Under the pieces are notes generated by a model. It saw only the letters and a list, made by a program, of their open reading frames with translations, was not told the DNA's origin and searched no databases. Of a DNA stretch of 64,000 bases, positions 32,986 to 42,420 are shown one piece after another. Position 1 is the first letter of the stretch, and every line of letters starts with the position of its first letter. Where the stretch lies: the NCBI GenBank assembly GCA_016711225.1, contig JADJTK010000001.1, positions 383,230-447,229 of the forward strand. The letters run 5' to 3'. Position numbers and translations under genes: made by a program. The stretch comes from Opitutaceae bacterium (GTDB lineage: Bacteria; Verrucomicrobiota; Verrucomicrobiia; Opitutales; Opitutaceae).

Positions 32986-35900
32986 ATGAATATGTCTGCA
33001 CAGTCCCAGAATCGAGGCGACGCCGGCGGTGCGTCCGCCCGATTGCTCCTCGTCTCCTCGCTCCTGCTCGCAGCCCCGCTCGCCCTTTCCGCCCAGACGG
33101 CGGCGACGGAGACCCCGGCCACCGCCGGCCAGACCGAGGAAGTCATCGTGCTCTCGCCGTTCGAAGTCGTGGGCGAGACCCGTGGTTACCAGGCCACCAA
33201 TACGATGTCCGGCACGCGCTTCAACACCAAGCTCGAGGACCTCGCCTCGTCCATCACCGTGATGACGAAGAACCAGATGTCGGACTTCGCCATGCTCGAC
33301 CTCAACGACGTGTTCCTGTACGTCGCGGGCACGGAAGGCTCCGGGACTTACACCGACTTCACCCTGGACCGCAACGGCAGCATCTCGGACAATGTGCAGA
33401 ACAACCCCACGCAGGCCAACCGCGTGCGCGGTATCGCCCCGGCCAACATCGCGCTGGGCAACATCGAGACGATGGGCCGCGTCCCCGTCGATCCGATCAC
33501 GGTCGACGCCATCGAGGTCAGCCGCGGCGCCAACGCCAACGTCTTTGGTCTCGGCAATCCCTCCGGCACGGTCAACCAGGTCGCCGCCTCGGCCAACCCG
33601 AATACCAACCGGGCGAGCACCGAGCTGCGCTACGATAGCTACGGAGGCTGGCGCACCAGCCTCGACGTGAACCAGATCCTCATCAAGGGCAAGCTGGCCA
33701 TCCGCGGCAGCGCGGTGCTGCAGAAGGACGAGTTCGATCTCAAGCCCTCCGGCGTCACCACGGAGCGCTACAACGGGATGATCAAGTTCCAGCCGTTCAA
33801 GTACACGACGGTCGCCGCCTCCGTCTACTACTATCACGCTTACGGCAATCGCGCCAACTCGCTGCCGCCCCGCGACAATCTCTCCAACTGGATCGCCAAC
33901 GGCCGGCCCACCTGGGACCCGATCACCGGCCAGATCCACGCCGCGAACGGCTCGCTGCTCACCACCGTGACGGCCGCCAACTACAACGGCCCGAGCTACT
34001 TCACCGCCGGCTACCTCGGCAACGACCGCAGCCAGCTCTTCATCGACCAGGGCGGGCTCTCCTACTGGGCGGCGCCGCGCGGCACCACCAGCACCGCCAA
34101 CCCCAGCCTCGCCACGCTGCAATTCTCCCGGTACCTGCAGCCCACCGCCTCCAACGGCACGACGTTTAGCGGCTCCGCCCCGCGCCCCTTGAACGATCCG
34201 CTGTTCAGCACCACGCCGACGGTGAGCGACAAGAGCATCTACGATTGGTCCTCGATCAACCTGAGTGCGCCCAACCGGTTCTGGGATCGCACGGTCACGA
34301 CCAACCTCTCGATCGACCAGATCATCATCGACAACGCCATGCAGACCCTGGCCGTGCAGGCCTCGTTCATGCGTGAGGATTCCGAGCGCTGGACCCGCAA
34401 CTTCATCGGCGTCTCCAACGACAACGGACAGTCGGGCCAACTCACGGTCGACATCAACGAGCGCCTGCTCGACGGCACCGCGAATCCGTTCTTCCTGCGC
34501 CCCTACATCAACGTCGACAAGCCGCGCATCTCCAGCACTCCCGCCGTGTGGGACACGGCCCGTGCCCAGTTCGCCTACCGCATCGACCCGACCCACGAAC
34601 GGAGCTGGGTCAAATGGCTCGGTAGTCATCAGCTCACCGGGTACATCGAGCGCAAGGACCGCGTCAACCGGCAGTATTCGTGGCGTGAAGGCGTGACGTC
34701 CGAGGTTTCCTGGCTCCCCACCACGGTCTACCGCGGTTTCCAGAGTGCGCCTGCGCTCAATCCGAGCCCGGCCGCGATCGGGGCCACCGTGACCCCGGCC
34801 GTCCCCTATACGATCAACAATCTCTCCCAGAATGCCTACCGCTACTACGTGGGCGACAATGTCGGCAACAATGTCGACTACGCTCCGGGCGACATTCAAT
34901 ACGGCACCTACGACTACAGCTGGGACAACGCCGCGACCGGCGTGTTCAAGAAGGAGAGCTTCACCCTCGGCCAAGTGGCGGCCGACAAGACCGGCGGCAC
35001 GTTCAACACCAATACCGTGCTCAAGACTGTCGGTGCGGTCGTGCAGAGCCATTTCCTCGATGATCGGTTGATCTCTACCTTCGGTATCCGCGAGGACCGC
35101 GTGAACACCAAGTTCGGCAGCCTTGGTACTGAATTTATCGGGACATACACCGCCCCCGCCGCGCGCGCCGGCACGGCGTACACGGGCACGCTGCAGAACG
35201 ACTACCTCCTCGACGGTGGCATGATCTTCGACCCCGCCGTCACCGATGCGTGGGGCAACAGCTACAGCACCAAGGGGCGCACCACCAACGTGCAGTTCGT
35301 CCTCCGCCCCTTCCTGAACACCGGTGTCGTCACCCGGCTGGAAGCGGGAAGCGGCGCCAGCCGTTTCTTCGGTGGCCTGCTCAAGGGACTGTCGGTGAAC
35401 ACCAACCGCTCGAACAGCTTCCTGCCCATCGCCCCGTCGCAGGATCTCTACAAGAATCTCCTGCCGAACACCACCGGCACCGACAAGAGCTGGGGTCTCG
35501 GGCTCAACCTGATGGAGGGCAAATTCTATCTGCGCTTCACCCGTTTCGACAACCTCCAGAAGAACGCCCAGACCACCGACATCAGCACGATGGCCGGCCG
35601 TGTTCTGCGATTGGATATGCAGACGCTGGGTGCCGGCAGCCCCACGCCCCAGCTCAACCTCCACGATACGGCGATGCACTGGGTGCAGTTCTCGAACCCG
35701 ACGTGGACGCCGGGCCAGGCGGCGACCGAGGTGGAGCGCATCACCAAGTTTAGTCAGAGCGACGTCTCCTATTTTTCGTCGGCCTCGCCGCCGATTGCCG
35801 CCACCGTCGACACCCACTCGGTCGGCTCCGAGTTCGAACTTAACTACAACCCCAATCGGTATTGGACGGTCAGCGGTTCGGTCACCGACACCCAGTCGAC

Positions 35901-36613
35901 CAACGAGAACGTATCCTCGGCGTTGTCGAAATGGATCGATGAACGCATGCCGATCTGGACCACCCTGGTGGACTCGTCGATTTCCGACGCAGCCGCAGCG
36001 GCTGATGTCGACCGCGACGGTAAGCCCGACAACCCGGACAAGCTCTGGTGGAAACACCGCTATGCCACGGGCGGTACCGCCGGCGGCCAATCAGGCCGCC
36101 ACCGCCAATGCCCCGTATGCCGCCACCGCCGCGACTCCGCAGGAAAACTTCCGCGCTTTCGTGGAAGTGCCCTTCGCGATCATCAAGGCGCAGGAAGGCA
36201 AGGCCAGCCCGCAGATCCGCCGCTATTCCTTCCGGATGAGCACCAGCTACCAGCTGGCCGGCCTCACCGAGCACAAGTTGCTCAAGAAGGTGTCCGTCGG
36301 CGGCGCGCTCCGCTGGGAGGACAAGGGGGCCATCGGCTATTGGGGCATGCTGCCCGACGCCGGCGGCCACTACACCGCCCTCGATCCGGATCGGCCGATC
36401 TACGACAAGGAGCACTATTACGTGGATCTGTTTGTTTCCTACAAGACCAAGCTCTGGCGCGACAAGCTCGCCGCCACCTTCAAGGTCAATGTCAAGAACC
36501 TCGGTGAAGGCGGCCGCCTGCAGCCGGTCGGCGCGTTCCCCGACGGCACCATCCATACCTACCGCATCGTTGCCCCGCAGCAGTTCATCTTCTCCGCCTC
36601 GTTTGATCTGTAA
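32986..36613 (+). pseudogene. TonB-dependent outer-membrane receptor, frameshifted as read near 36072
   Basis: Signal peptide (LLLVSSLLLAAPLALSA), then a plug domain (EEVIVLSPFEVVGETRGYQATNTMSGTRF, ITVMTKNQMSDF) and a beta-barrel ending in FSASFDL, the terminal Phe-x-Leu expected for barrel insertion. Total about 1209 codons. The frame breaks around YATG: the first frame continues with Arg-rich nonsense to 36507, while the true C-terminus (ENFRAFVEVPFAIIKAQEGK to IFSASFDL) is in the next frame. Removing one G in GGGCGGT (36069-36075) restores YATGVPPAANQAA. It is either a recent inactivation or an extra base in the assembly. Such receptors import siderophores, glycans or other large ligands; the LacI gene nearby suggests a carbohydrate. 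Confidence 0.88.
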
Positions 36614-36636
36614 ACGCCGGCGCTGATCCCTCATTC

Positions 36637-36668
36637 AACGGCGCCGGCTTGTCCCCGGCGCCGTTTTT
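36637..36668 (+). terminator. strong rho-independent terminator after the TonB receptor
   Basis: AACGGCGCCGG (36637-36647) and CCGGCGCCGTT (36655-36665) form a perfect 11-bp stem with a 7-base loop, continuing into TTTTT. It lies 24 bp after the receptor stop. Confidence 0.92.
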
Positions 36669-36744
36669 GTTGGCGCTCCCGTCCCGCCTTCCCAAGTGGC
36701 GGGACCGGATCGCCCACTCCCATAATCACCCCCCTTCGCCCCCA

Positions 36745-38625
36745 ATGCCTCGCCCGCCCACGACGCCATCTCCGCCAGTGGGGCCGTCCGCAGCCCGTCT
36801 TCTGGCGCGCTTGCCGGCGGGCTGGAGCTGCCTGCTGATTCTTGCTACCGTCCTGGTCGCCTACCTTCCCGCGCTGGCCGGTGGTTTTATCTGGGACGAT
36901 CCCGGGCACGTCACGCGCGCGGACTTGCGCGATCTCGCCGGCCTGGGCCGGATCTGGTGCGAGGTCGGGGCCACGCAGCAGTACTACCCCGTGCTCCACT
37001 CTGCCTTCTGGCTCGAGTATTGGATCTGGGGAGACTCCGCCTTGGCCTACCACTTGGTCAATGTCCTCCTCCACGCCACCGGGGCCTGCCTGCTGGGCCG
37101 GTTGCTGCAACGGCTCGCGGTGCCGGGGGCCTGGCTGGCGGCGCTGCTCTTCGCGCTGCACCCGGTCTGCGTCGAATCCGTTGCCTGGATCACCGAGCAG
37201 AAGAACACGCTCTCCCTTGTGTTCTATCTTGCCGCTGCCCTGGCCTATCTTCGTTTCGACCATTCGCGCCGCCCGGCCCAGTACGCGCTGGCCAGCGGCC
37301 TTTTCGCCCTCGCGCTCCTCAGCAAGACCGTCACCGCTACCCTGCCGGCGGCGTTGCTGGTGGTAGCCTGGTGGCAGCGTGGCCGGCTCGACTGGCGGCG
37401 GGATGTGCTGCCACTGCTACCGTGGCTGGGACTCGGTGTCGCTGCGGGCCTGGGCACGGCCCATTTCGAGAGCGCCTTCATCGGTGCCCAGGGAGCGGAT
37501 TTCGATCTCTCCGTGCTCCAACGTCTCCTGTTGGCCGGTCGGGTCTTCTGGTTCTACTTGGCCAAGCTCGTCTGGCCGGCGGAGCTGGTTTTCATCTATC
37601 CGCGATGGACGATCGATGCCGCGGAGTCCTGGCAGTGGCTGTTCCCGCTGGGGGCGTTGGCGTTGCTGAGCGGGGTTGGTTGGCTCGGTTGGAAGCGAGG
37701 GCGGCGCGGCCCGCTGGCCGCGTTGCTGCTCTTTGGCGGAACCCTGTTCCCGGTGCTCGGCTTCATCGAGGTCTTCCCCTTCCTCTTCTCGTACGTGGCC
37801 GATCACTTTCAATACCACGCCAGCCTCGCCGTTTTTGCGTGCGCCGGTGCTGCTCTGGCGCTCGGGCTCGCCCGCCTGCCCTGTTCGGTGGCCTCGCTGG
37901 CCGGAGCCGCGCTGCTCGCCGCCCTGGGTACGCTCACCTGGCGGCAGTGCGGGATGTACCGCGATCTGTTCACCCTTTACGAGACGACGCTGGCTCGGAA
38001 TCCCGCCTGCTGGATGGCCCACCAGAACCTCGCCATCGCCTTGACCGATGCCGGCCGGGCTGAGGAGGCGCTGCCCCATTTGCAGGCGACCCTGCGCTTG
38101 AAGCCCGACCACGCCCCCGCCGAGAACAACCTCGGCGACGGCCTGCTCCGGCTCGGCCGCCCCGCCGAGGCGCTGCCGCATTTCGAGCGGGCGGTGCAAC
38201 TGCAGCCCAATTACGCTGTGGCCCACTGCAATCTCGGGCAGACGCTGGCGCGACTCGGACGCCTCGATGAGGGGCTGCTCCATTTCGCTGAGGCCGCCCG
38301 GCTCGATCCGCGGTACCCCCAGGCGGAGCTCAACTGGGGCATCGGCCTGCTGGAGGCCGACCGCCTCGCCGAGGCGCTCCCGCATTGCGCCCGGGCGGTG
38401 CAGCTCATGCCGTATTGGGTTCAGGCGCGTATCACCCATGGGCGTGTGCTGGCCGGGCTCGAACGCCTGCCCGAGGCCGCCGCCGAGTTCCGCTTGGCGG
38501 TCGACCTCGCTCCCGACTCAGGCGAGGCACACCTCCTGCTCGCCTATTCGCTCCAGGCTCTCGGCCAGGTCGATGAAGCCCAGGGGCATTTCCACACCGC
38601 GCGCCGCCTAGGCGTCAATTTCTGA
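36745..38625 (+). CDS. TMTC-like membrane protein with C-terminal TPR repeats
   Basis: 626 residues. Residues 25-405 hold ten or so membrane helices with GGFIWDDPGHVTR near the start (the acidic first loop typical of GT-C O-mannosyltransferases), HPVCVESVAWITEQKNTLSL, and SYVADHFQYHASLAVF. Residues 420-626 are about six TPR units (NPACWMAHQNLAIALTDAGRAEEALPHLQ and repeats). This is the bacterial form of the TMTC layout; a role in protein or surface glycosylation is possible but unproved. The ATG at 36745 was chosen over an upstream frame extension that overlaps the terminator. It sits between receptor and LacI, same strand. Confidence 0.85.
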   Translation: MPRPPTTPSPPVGPSAARLLARLPAGWSCLLILATVLVAYLPALAGGFIWDDPGHVTRADLRDLAGLGRIWCEVGATQQYYPVLHSAFWLEYWIWGDSALAYHLVNVLLHATGACLLGRLLQRLAVPGAWLAALLFALHPVCVESVAWITEQKNTLSLVFYLAAALAYLRFDHSRRPAQYALASGLFALALLSKTVTATLPAALLVVAWWQRGRLDWRRDVLPLLPWLGLGVAAGLGTAHFESAFIGAQGADFDLSVLQRLLLAGRVFWFYLAKLVWPAELVFIYPRWTIDAAESWQWLFPLGALALLSGVGWLGWKRGRRGPLAALLLFGGTLFPVLGFIEVFPFLFSYVADHFQYHASLAVFACAGAALALGLARLPCSVASLAGAALLAALGTLTWRQCGMYRDLFTLYETTLARNPACWMAHQNLAIALTDAGRAEEALPHLQATLRLKPDHAPAENNLGDGLLRLGRPAEALPHFERAVQLQPNYAVAHCNLGQTLARLGRLDEGLLHFAEAARLDPRYPQAELNWGIGLLEADRLAEALPHCARAVQLMPYWVQARITHGRVLAGLERLPEAAAEFRLAVDLAPDSGEAHLLLAYSLQALGQVDEAQGHFHTARRLGVNF

Positions 38626-38737
38626 TGCACTATCCCCGTACCTCTTGGCGGTTCGCCACCGCTCCCGACCTTGGGGGGCAGAGAATCGCCTCGCCCACCC
38701 AGTCCTCCTGCGCGCAATTTTCTTATCCCGCCACAGC

Positions 38738-39799
38738 GTGAGCACTCGTCCGTCATCCCGCCCTCAAGAAAAGATCCGCACCACCGCCGAGCTGGCGCGG
38801 CATGTCGGCCTGTCCCGGGCCACCGTCTCTCGCGTGCTCAACGGCCACGAGGGCATCAAGCAGAAGACCATCGACCGGGTGATGCAGGTGGTGAAAAGCA
38901 CCGGGTTCACGGCCAATCCCTACTCGCGCATCCTGCGCGGCCAGAGCAGTGGCACCATCGCCGTCTGCCTGTCCGACTTTAAGCACTATGCATTGTTGCA
39001 GAAGCTGGCCCAGGTGGTGAGGCTGCTCGCCGATGCCGGCTACACCGCGCTCATCGAGACGGTCGAGAACTCCGACCATGTGCGCAGCGTGCGGCTGGCG
39101 ATGCGCATGCGTGCCGAGGCGGTGATCTTCGCCGGCCAGCACTCGGGCGCGGAATTGGCCGCGCATGTGCAGGACCTGATCGCCGCTGGCATCCCGCATG
39201 TGTTCACCGACAGCTGCGCCGAACCGGCCGCCAACGTTGTGACAGCTGACCGGGTACGGGCGCTCGAGCTGGCCGCCGACCACCTTTTGGATCTCGGGCA
39301 CCGCTCCATTGGCATCATTGGCATCATCGCCGGCCGCACGCCGGTCGAAGATGCGCGCCTGGGGGGGCTGCGTCGCTCGGTCGAAGCGCGCCGCCTGGAT
39401 CCGGCCCGGGCGCTGGTTAGCCTTACCGGCTGCCCCCTGGGCACGAGCAATCTGATCTACGGCCGGGAGATGGCCGGCCGCTTCGTCGCGTCGGGAAAGA
39501 TGCCGACCGCCTTCGTGGCCTTGAACGACGAGATGGCCTTCGGGGCCATCGAGGGTTTCCGCGCCAGCGGGGTGTCGGTGCCGGGGGACGTGTCGGTGGT
39601 CGGGTTCAACAACGACGACATTGCGGTGCTGACCTCCCCTTCCATCACTACGGTCGACGCTGAGGTGGGCGCCTCCGCGGCGGCCGCTGTGGCGTTTCTG
39701 CTCGATCAGTTGCGCAAGGGAACAGCGGTGACCGGTTACCAGTCGCTCATCCAGCCCCGGCTCATCGTGCGTGAATCCACCGGCCCGGCGCGCGCCTGA
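38738..39799 (+). CDS. LacI-family transcriptional regulator
   Basis: 353 residues from GTG 38738. The HTH is TTAELARHVGLSRATVSRVLNGHEGIKQKTIDRVMQVVKSTGF (about 14-56), including the LacI hinge helix region with NPYSRILRGQ. The rest is the sugar-binding-protein fold: GTIAVCLSDF, FTDSCAEPAANVVTADRVRALELAADHLLDLGHRSIGIIG, FVALNDEMAFGAIEGFRASGVSVPGDVSVVGFNNDDIA. Upstream codons in frame do not look like protein, hence the GTG. It probably binds the GACACGTGTC site before the TonB receptor. Effector, likely a carbohydrate, unknown. Confidence 0.93.
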   Translation: MSTRPSSRPQEKIRTTAELARHVGLSRATVSRVLNGHEGIKQKTIDRVMQVVKSTGFTANPYSRILRGQSSGTIAVCLSDFKHYALLQKLAQVVRLLADAGYTALIETVENSDHVRSVRLAMRMRAEAVIFAGQHSGAELAAHVQDLIAAGIPHVFTDSCAEPAANVVTADRVRALELAADHLLDLGHRSIGIIGIIAGRTPVEDARLGGLRRSVEARRLDPARALVSLTGCPLGTSNLIYGREMAGRFVASGKMPTAFVALNDEMAFGAIEGFRASGVSVPGDVSVVGFNNDDIAVLTSPSITTVDAEVGASAAAAVAFLLDQLRKGTAVTGYQSLIQPRLIVRESTGPARA

Positions 39800-39820
39800 A
39801 TGGCTCGGCGCGGGTTTTTT
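39791..39820 (+). terminator. terminator overlapping the LacI stop codon
   Basis: CGCGCC (39791-39796) pairs with GGCGCG (39807-39812), followed by GG and six T (39815-39820). The stop codon lies in the loop side of the stem. Confidence 0.7.
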
Positions 39821-39958
39821 CTGGTCATGCCGGGGCGGCACCCTTAAGCCACCTCCTGTTTCCCACTTGTGAGCACGCCCGCGACTGTCTTCGCCAATTC
39901 ACAACATCACGCCGCTACCGCGGCGAGGTTGGCGCGCGCGAGAGTGCCCTGAACTGCG

Positions 39959-40840
39959 ATGGACGTTGCTGAAATCACGGCGAAAGCCCGCGTGCTCCTC
40001 GAAGCACTCCCCTACATCCAAGACTTCCGCGGCTCGATCTTCGTCGTGAAATACGGCGGGAGCTTCATGGACGACCCGAGCCCGGAGGTGCGCAACCGCG
40101 TCGCCTACGACATCGCGTTCCTGGCGGCCGTCGGCATTCACGTCGTGGTGGTGCATGGCGGGGGCAAGGCTATCACCAAGGCGATGGCCGAGTCGGGCCT
40201 GAAGGCCAACTTCGTCAACGGCATGCGCGTCACCGACGAGGCCACCATTCAGATCGTCAAGCGCACGCTCGACGAGGTGGTCAACAAGGACGTCTGTTCC
40301 GCCATCACCTTGGCGCGCGGCAAGCCCAGCGGCATCGCTGGCGACAGTGTGCTGCTATGCGAGAAGCTCACCGTCGACGACGACGGCAATTCCGTCGATC
40401 TCGGCTACGTGGGCGACGTCACCGAGGTGCGAGTGAAGGTCATTAAGAAGGAGATCTCCGAGGGGCTCATCCCTGTGATCTCTCCGGTGGCGGAAGACCG
40501 CGACGGCAAGCCGTACAACGTCAATGCCGACGTCGCAGCCGGCCGCGTGGCCGCCGCGCTCAACGCCCGCCGCCTCGTCTACATGAGCGACGTCCCCGGC
40601 CTGCTCTCCAACCCTTCCGATCCGAACACGCTCATTTCCACCCTCAAGATCGCCCAGGTGGATGCGCTCAAAAAGACCGGCGTTATCGACAAGGGGATGC
40701 GCCCGAAGGTAGCCAGCGCCGTGCGAGCCTTGGAGGAGGGTGTGCAACGGGTCCACTTCATCGACGGTCGCCTGCCGCACAGCCTGCTGTTGGAGATCTT
40801 CACCGACAAGGGCATCGGCACCGAGATCGTGCACGGATGA
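39959..40840 (+). CDS. argB: acetylglutamate kinase ArgB
   Basis: 293 residues, full length for the family. It phosphorylates N-acetylglutamate, the second step of arginine synthesis. Motifs: FVVKYGGSFMDD (about 28-39, ATP-phosphate lysine K31), VVVVHGGGKAI, GMRVTDEATI, and the C-terminal NADVAAGRVAAALNARRLVYMSDVPGLL with KGMRPKVASAV. The N-terminal helix ahead of the kinase core is the kind seen in hexameric, arginine-inhibited forms. It is followed by argD 211 bp downstream; argJ is 37 kb away on the other strand. Confidence 0.97.
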   Translation: MDVAEITAKARVLLEALPYIQDFRGSIFVVKYGGSFMDDPSPEVRNRVAYDIAFLAAVGIHVVVVHGGGKAITKAMAESGLKANFVNGMRVTDEATIQIVKRTLDEVVNKDVCSAITLARGKPSGIAGDSVLLCEKLTVDDDGNSVDLGYVGDVTEVRVKVIKKEISEGLIPVISPVAEDRDGKPYNVNADVAAGRVAAALNARRLVYMSDVPGLLSNPSDPNTLISTLKIAQVDALKKTGVIDKGMRPKVASAVRALEEGVQRVHFIDGRLPHSLLLEIFTDKGIGTEIVHG

Positions 40841-41051
40841 ATGCGCCTGAACGCGCCGGCGGCGCGACTCAGAATGCCGCGACCAGGAGCGGTCGCCGGC
40901 AGGAAGCTCCCGTTTTGCCGGGCGCCGGATTGGGATTTCCCTCCGGCGGCGCCGTTACCGAAGTCCGCACGGTCCCGCCTGCCGTCTTCGGAAGTGGCGC
41001 CAAATTCCGACTTCAGCCTTCAGCATCCTCCGCATTCCGCACTCCTCTCCC

Positions 41052-42284
41052 ATGGATCCTCAGACCCTCTCTCCCGTCCCCGCGGTCACCGTTTCCGCCA
41101 CCGAGGCGCACTACGACGCCTATGTGATGAAGAACTACGGCCGCCCGGCCGTGACGTTGGTGCGCGGTGAGGGCTGCCGGGTCTGGGATGATCGCGGCAC
41201 CGAGTTCCTGGATTTCACCTCCGGCATCGCCGTCACTGCGCTGGGGCACTCGCATCCGGTCTGGGTCAAGGCCGTGCAGGATCAGGCCGCGCGGCTGGTC
41301 CATGTAAGCAACCTCTTCCGCAACCCGCTGCAGGGCGAGCTGGCCCGCCGCATCGTCGGGCACGCCGGGCCCGGCCGGGTGTTCTTCTGCAACAGCGGCG
41401 CCGAGGCCAACGAGGCGCTGATCAAGCTCTCGCGTCTCCACGGCTACAACACCACGCACGAGGAGGGCAAACGCAGCAAGGTCATCTGCGCCAAGAACGC
41501 CTTCCACGGCCGCACCTTCGGCGGCATGAGCGCCACCCCGCAGGAGAAGATCCAGAAGGGCTTCCGCCCGCTGCTCGACACTTTCGCCTTCGGCGAGTTC
41601 AACAACCTCCAGAGTTTCGTCGACCTCGTCGACGAGCAGACCTGTGCCATCTTCATCGAGACGATCCAGGGCGAGAGCGGCGTCACCGCGGCCACGCCCG
41701 AGTTCCTCGTGGGTCTGCGCAAGCTCTGCGACGAGCGCGGCCTGTTGCTCCTGCTCGACGAGGTTCAGTGCGGGCTTGGCCGCACGGCGCGTTTTTATGC
41801 CTTTCAGCACTACGGCATTCAGGCCGATGCCGTCGGCATGGCCAAGGGTATCGGCGGTGGCATGCCCATGGGCGCCGTTTGGGTGCGTGAACCCTACGCG
41901 GAGTATTTCCAGCCCGGCTCGCACGGCACCACTTTCGGCGGCACGCCGCTGGCCTGCTCGGCCGCGCTCGCGGTGCTCGAGGTGCTCGAGAAGGACGACC
42001 TCATGGGGGCCGTGCGGCGCCATTCGCCGGTATGGCATGCTGCGCTGCAGCAGCTTGTGACTGAATTCCCGAGACTTCTGAAGGAGGTGCGCGGTGTCGG
42101 CTATATGGTCGGCCTCGGCTTCTTGGCCGATCCGGCGCCGGTCAATGTGAAGTTGCGCGAGGCCGGCATGCTCTGCCCGTTGGCCGGCAACAATACGATC
42201 CGTCTGTTGCCGCCGCTCATTGCCACGCCGGCCGATCTGGCCAAGAGCGTGGTGATCCTGCGCAGCGTGCTGCAGGCGCTCTGA
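41052..42284 (+). CDS. argD: acetylornithine aminotransferase ArgD
   Basis: 410 residues, class III PLP aminotransferase. It converts N-acetylglutamate semialdehyde to N-acetylornithine. Motifs: NYGRPAVTLVRGEGCRVWD at the N-terminus, FFCNSGAEANEALIKLSR (PLP phosphate), FHGRTFGGMSAT, LLLLLDEVQCGLGRTARFYAFQHYGI, and the Schiff-base lysine K265 in VGMAKGIGGGMPMGA, then HGTTFGGTPLACSAALAVLE. The start ATG follows argB by 211 bp, and the spacer contains degenerate CTTCAGC/CCGCATTCCGCAC repeat text but no terminator, so argBD may be one transcript. Confidence 0.96.
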   Translation: MDPQTLSPVPAVTVSATEAHYDAYVMKNYGRPAVTLVRGEGCRVWDDRGTEFLDFTSGIAVTALGHSHPVWVKAVQDQAARLVHVSNLFRNPLQGELARRIVGHAGPGRVFFCNSGAEANEALIKLSRLHGYNTTHEEGKRSKVICAKNAFHGRTFGGMSATPQEKIQKGFRPLLDTFAFGEFNNLQSFVDLVDEQTCAIFIETIQGESGVTAATPEFLVGLRKLCDERGLLLLLDEVQCGLGRTARFYAFQHYGIQADAVGMAKGIGGGMPMGAVWVREPYAEYFQPGSHGTTFGGTPLACSAALAVLEVLEKDDLMGAVRRHSPVWHAALQQLVTEFPRLLKEVRGVGYMVGLGFLADPAPVNVKLREAGMLCPLAGNNTIRLLPPLIATPADLAKSVVILRSVLQAL

Positions 42285-42420
42285 GTCGGGGCTGCCTGTC
42301 CCTACCTTTGGGGGCCGTTGCGAGGGGAGCGCCGCCGGTCGGGCGTCGTGTTGGTGCGCCCCTGGCGAGTTTCATCGTCCGCTGCTTCGATTTCTGTCGG
42401 GTTTCGCCTACGGTCCGCCC

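Noticed and set aside
32956..36090. 1044-codon open frame on the minus strand opposite the TonB receptor
   Set aside because: The plus strand encodes an unmistakable TonB receptor; the opposite frame is a GC-rich shadow with no domains.
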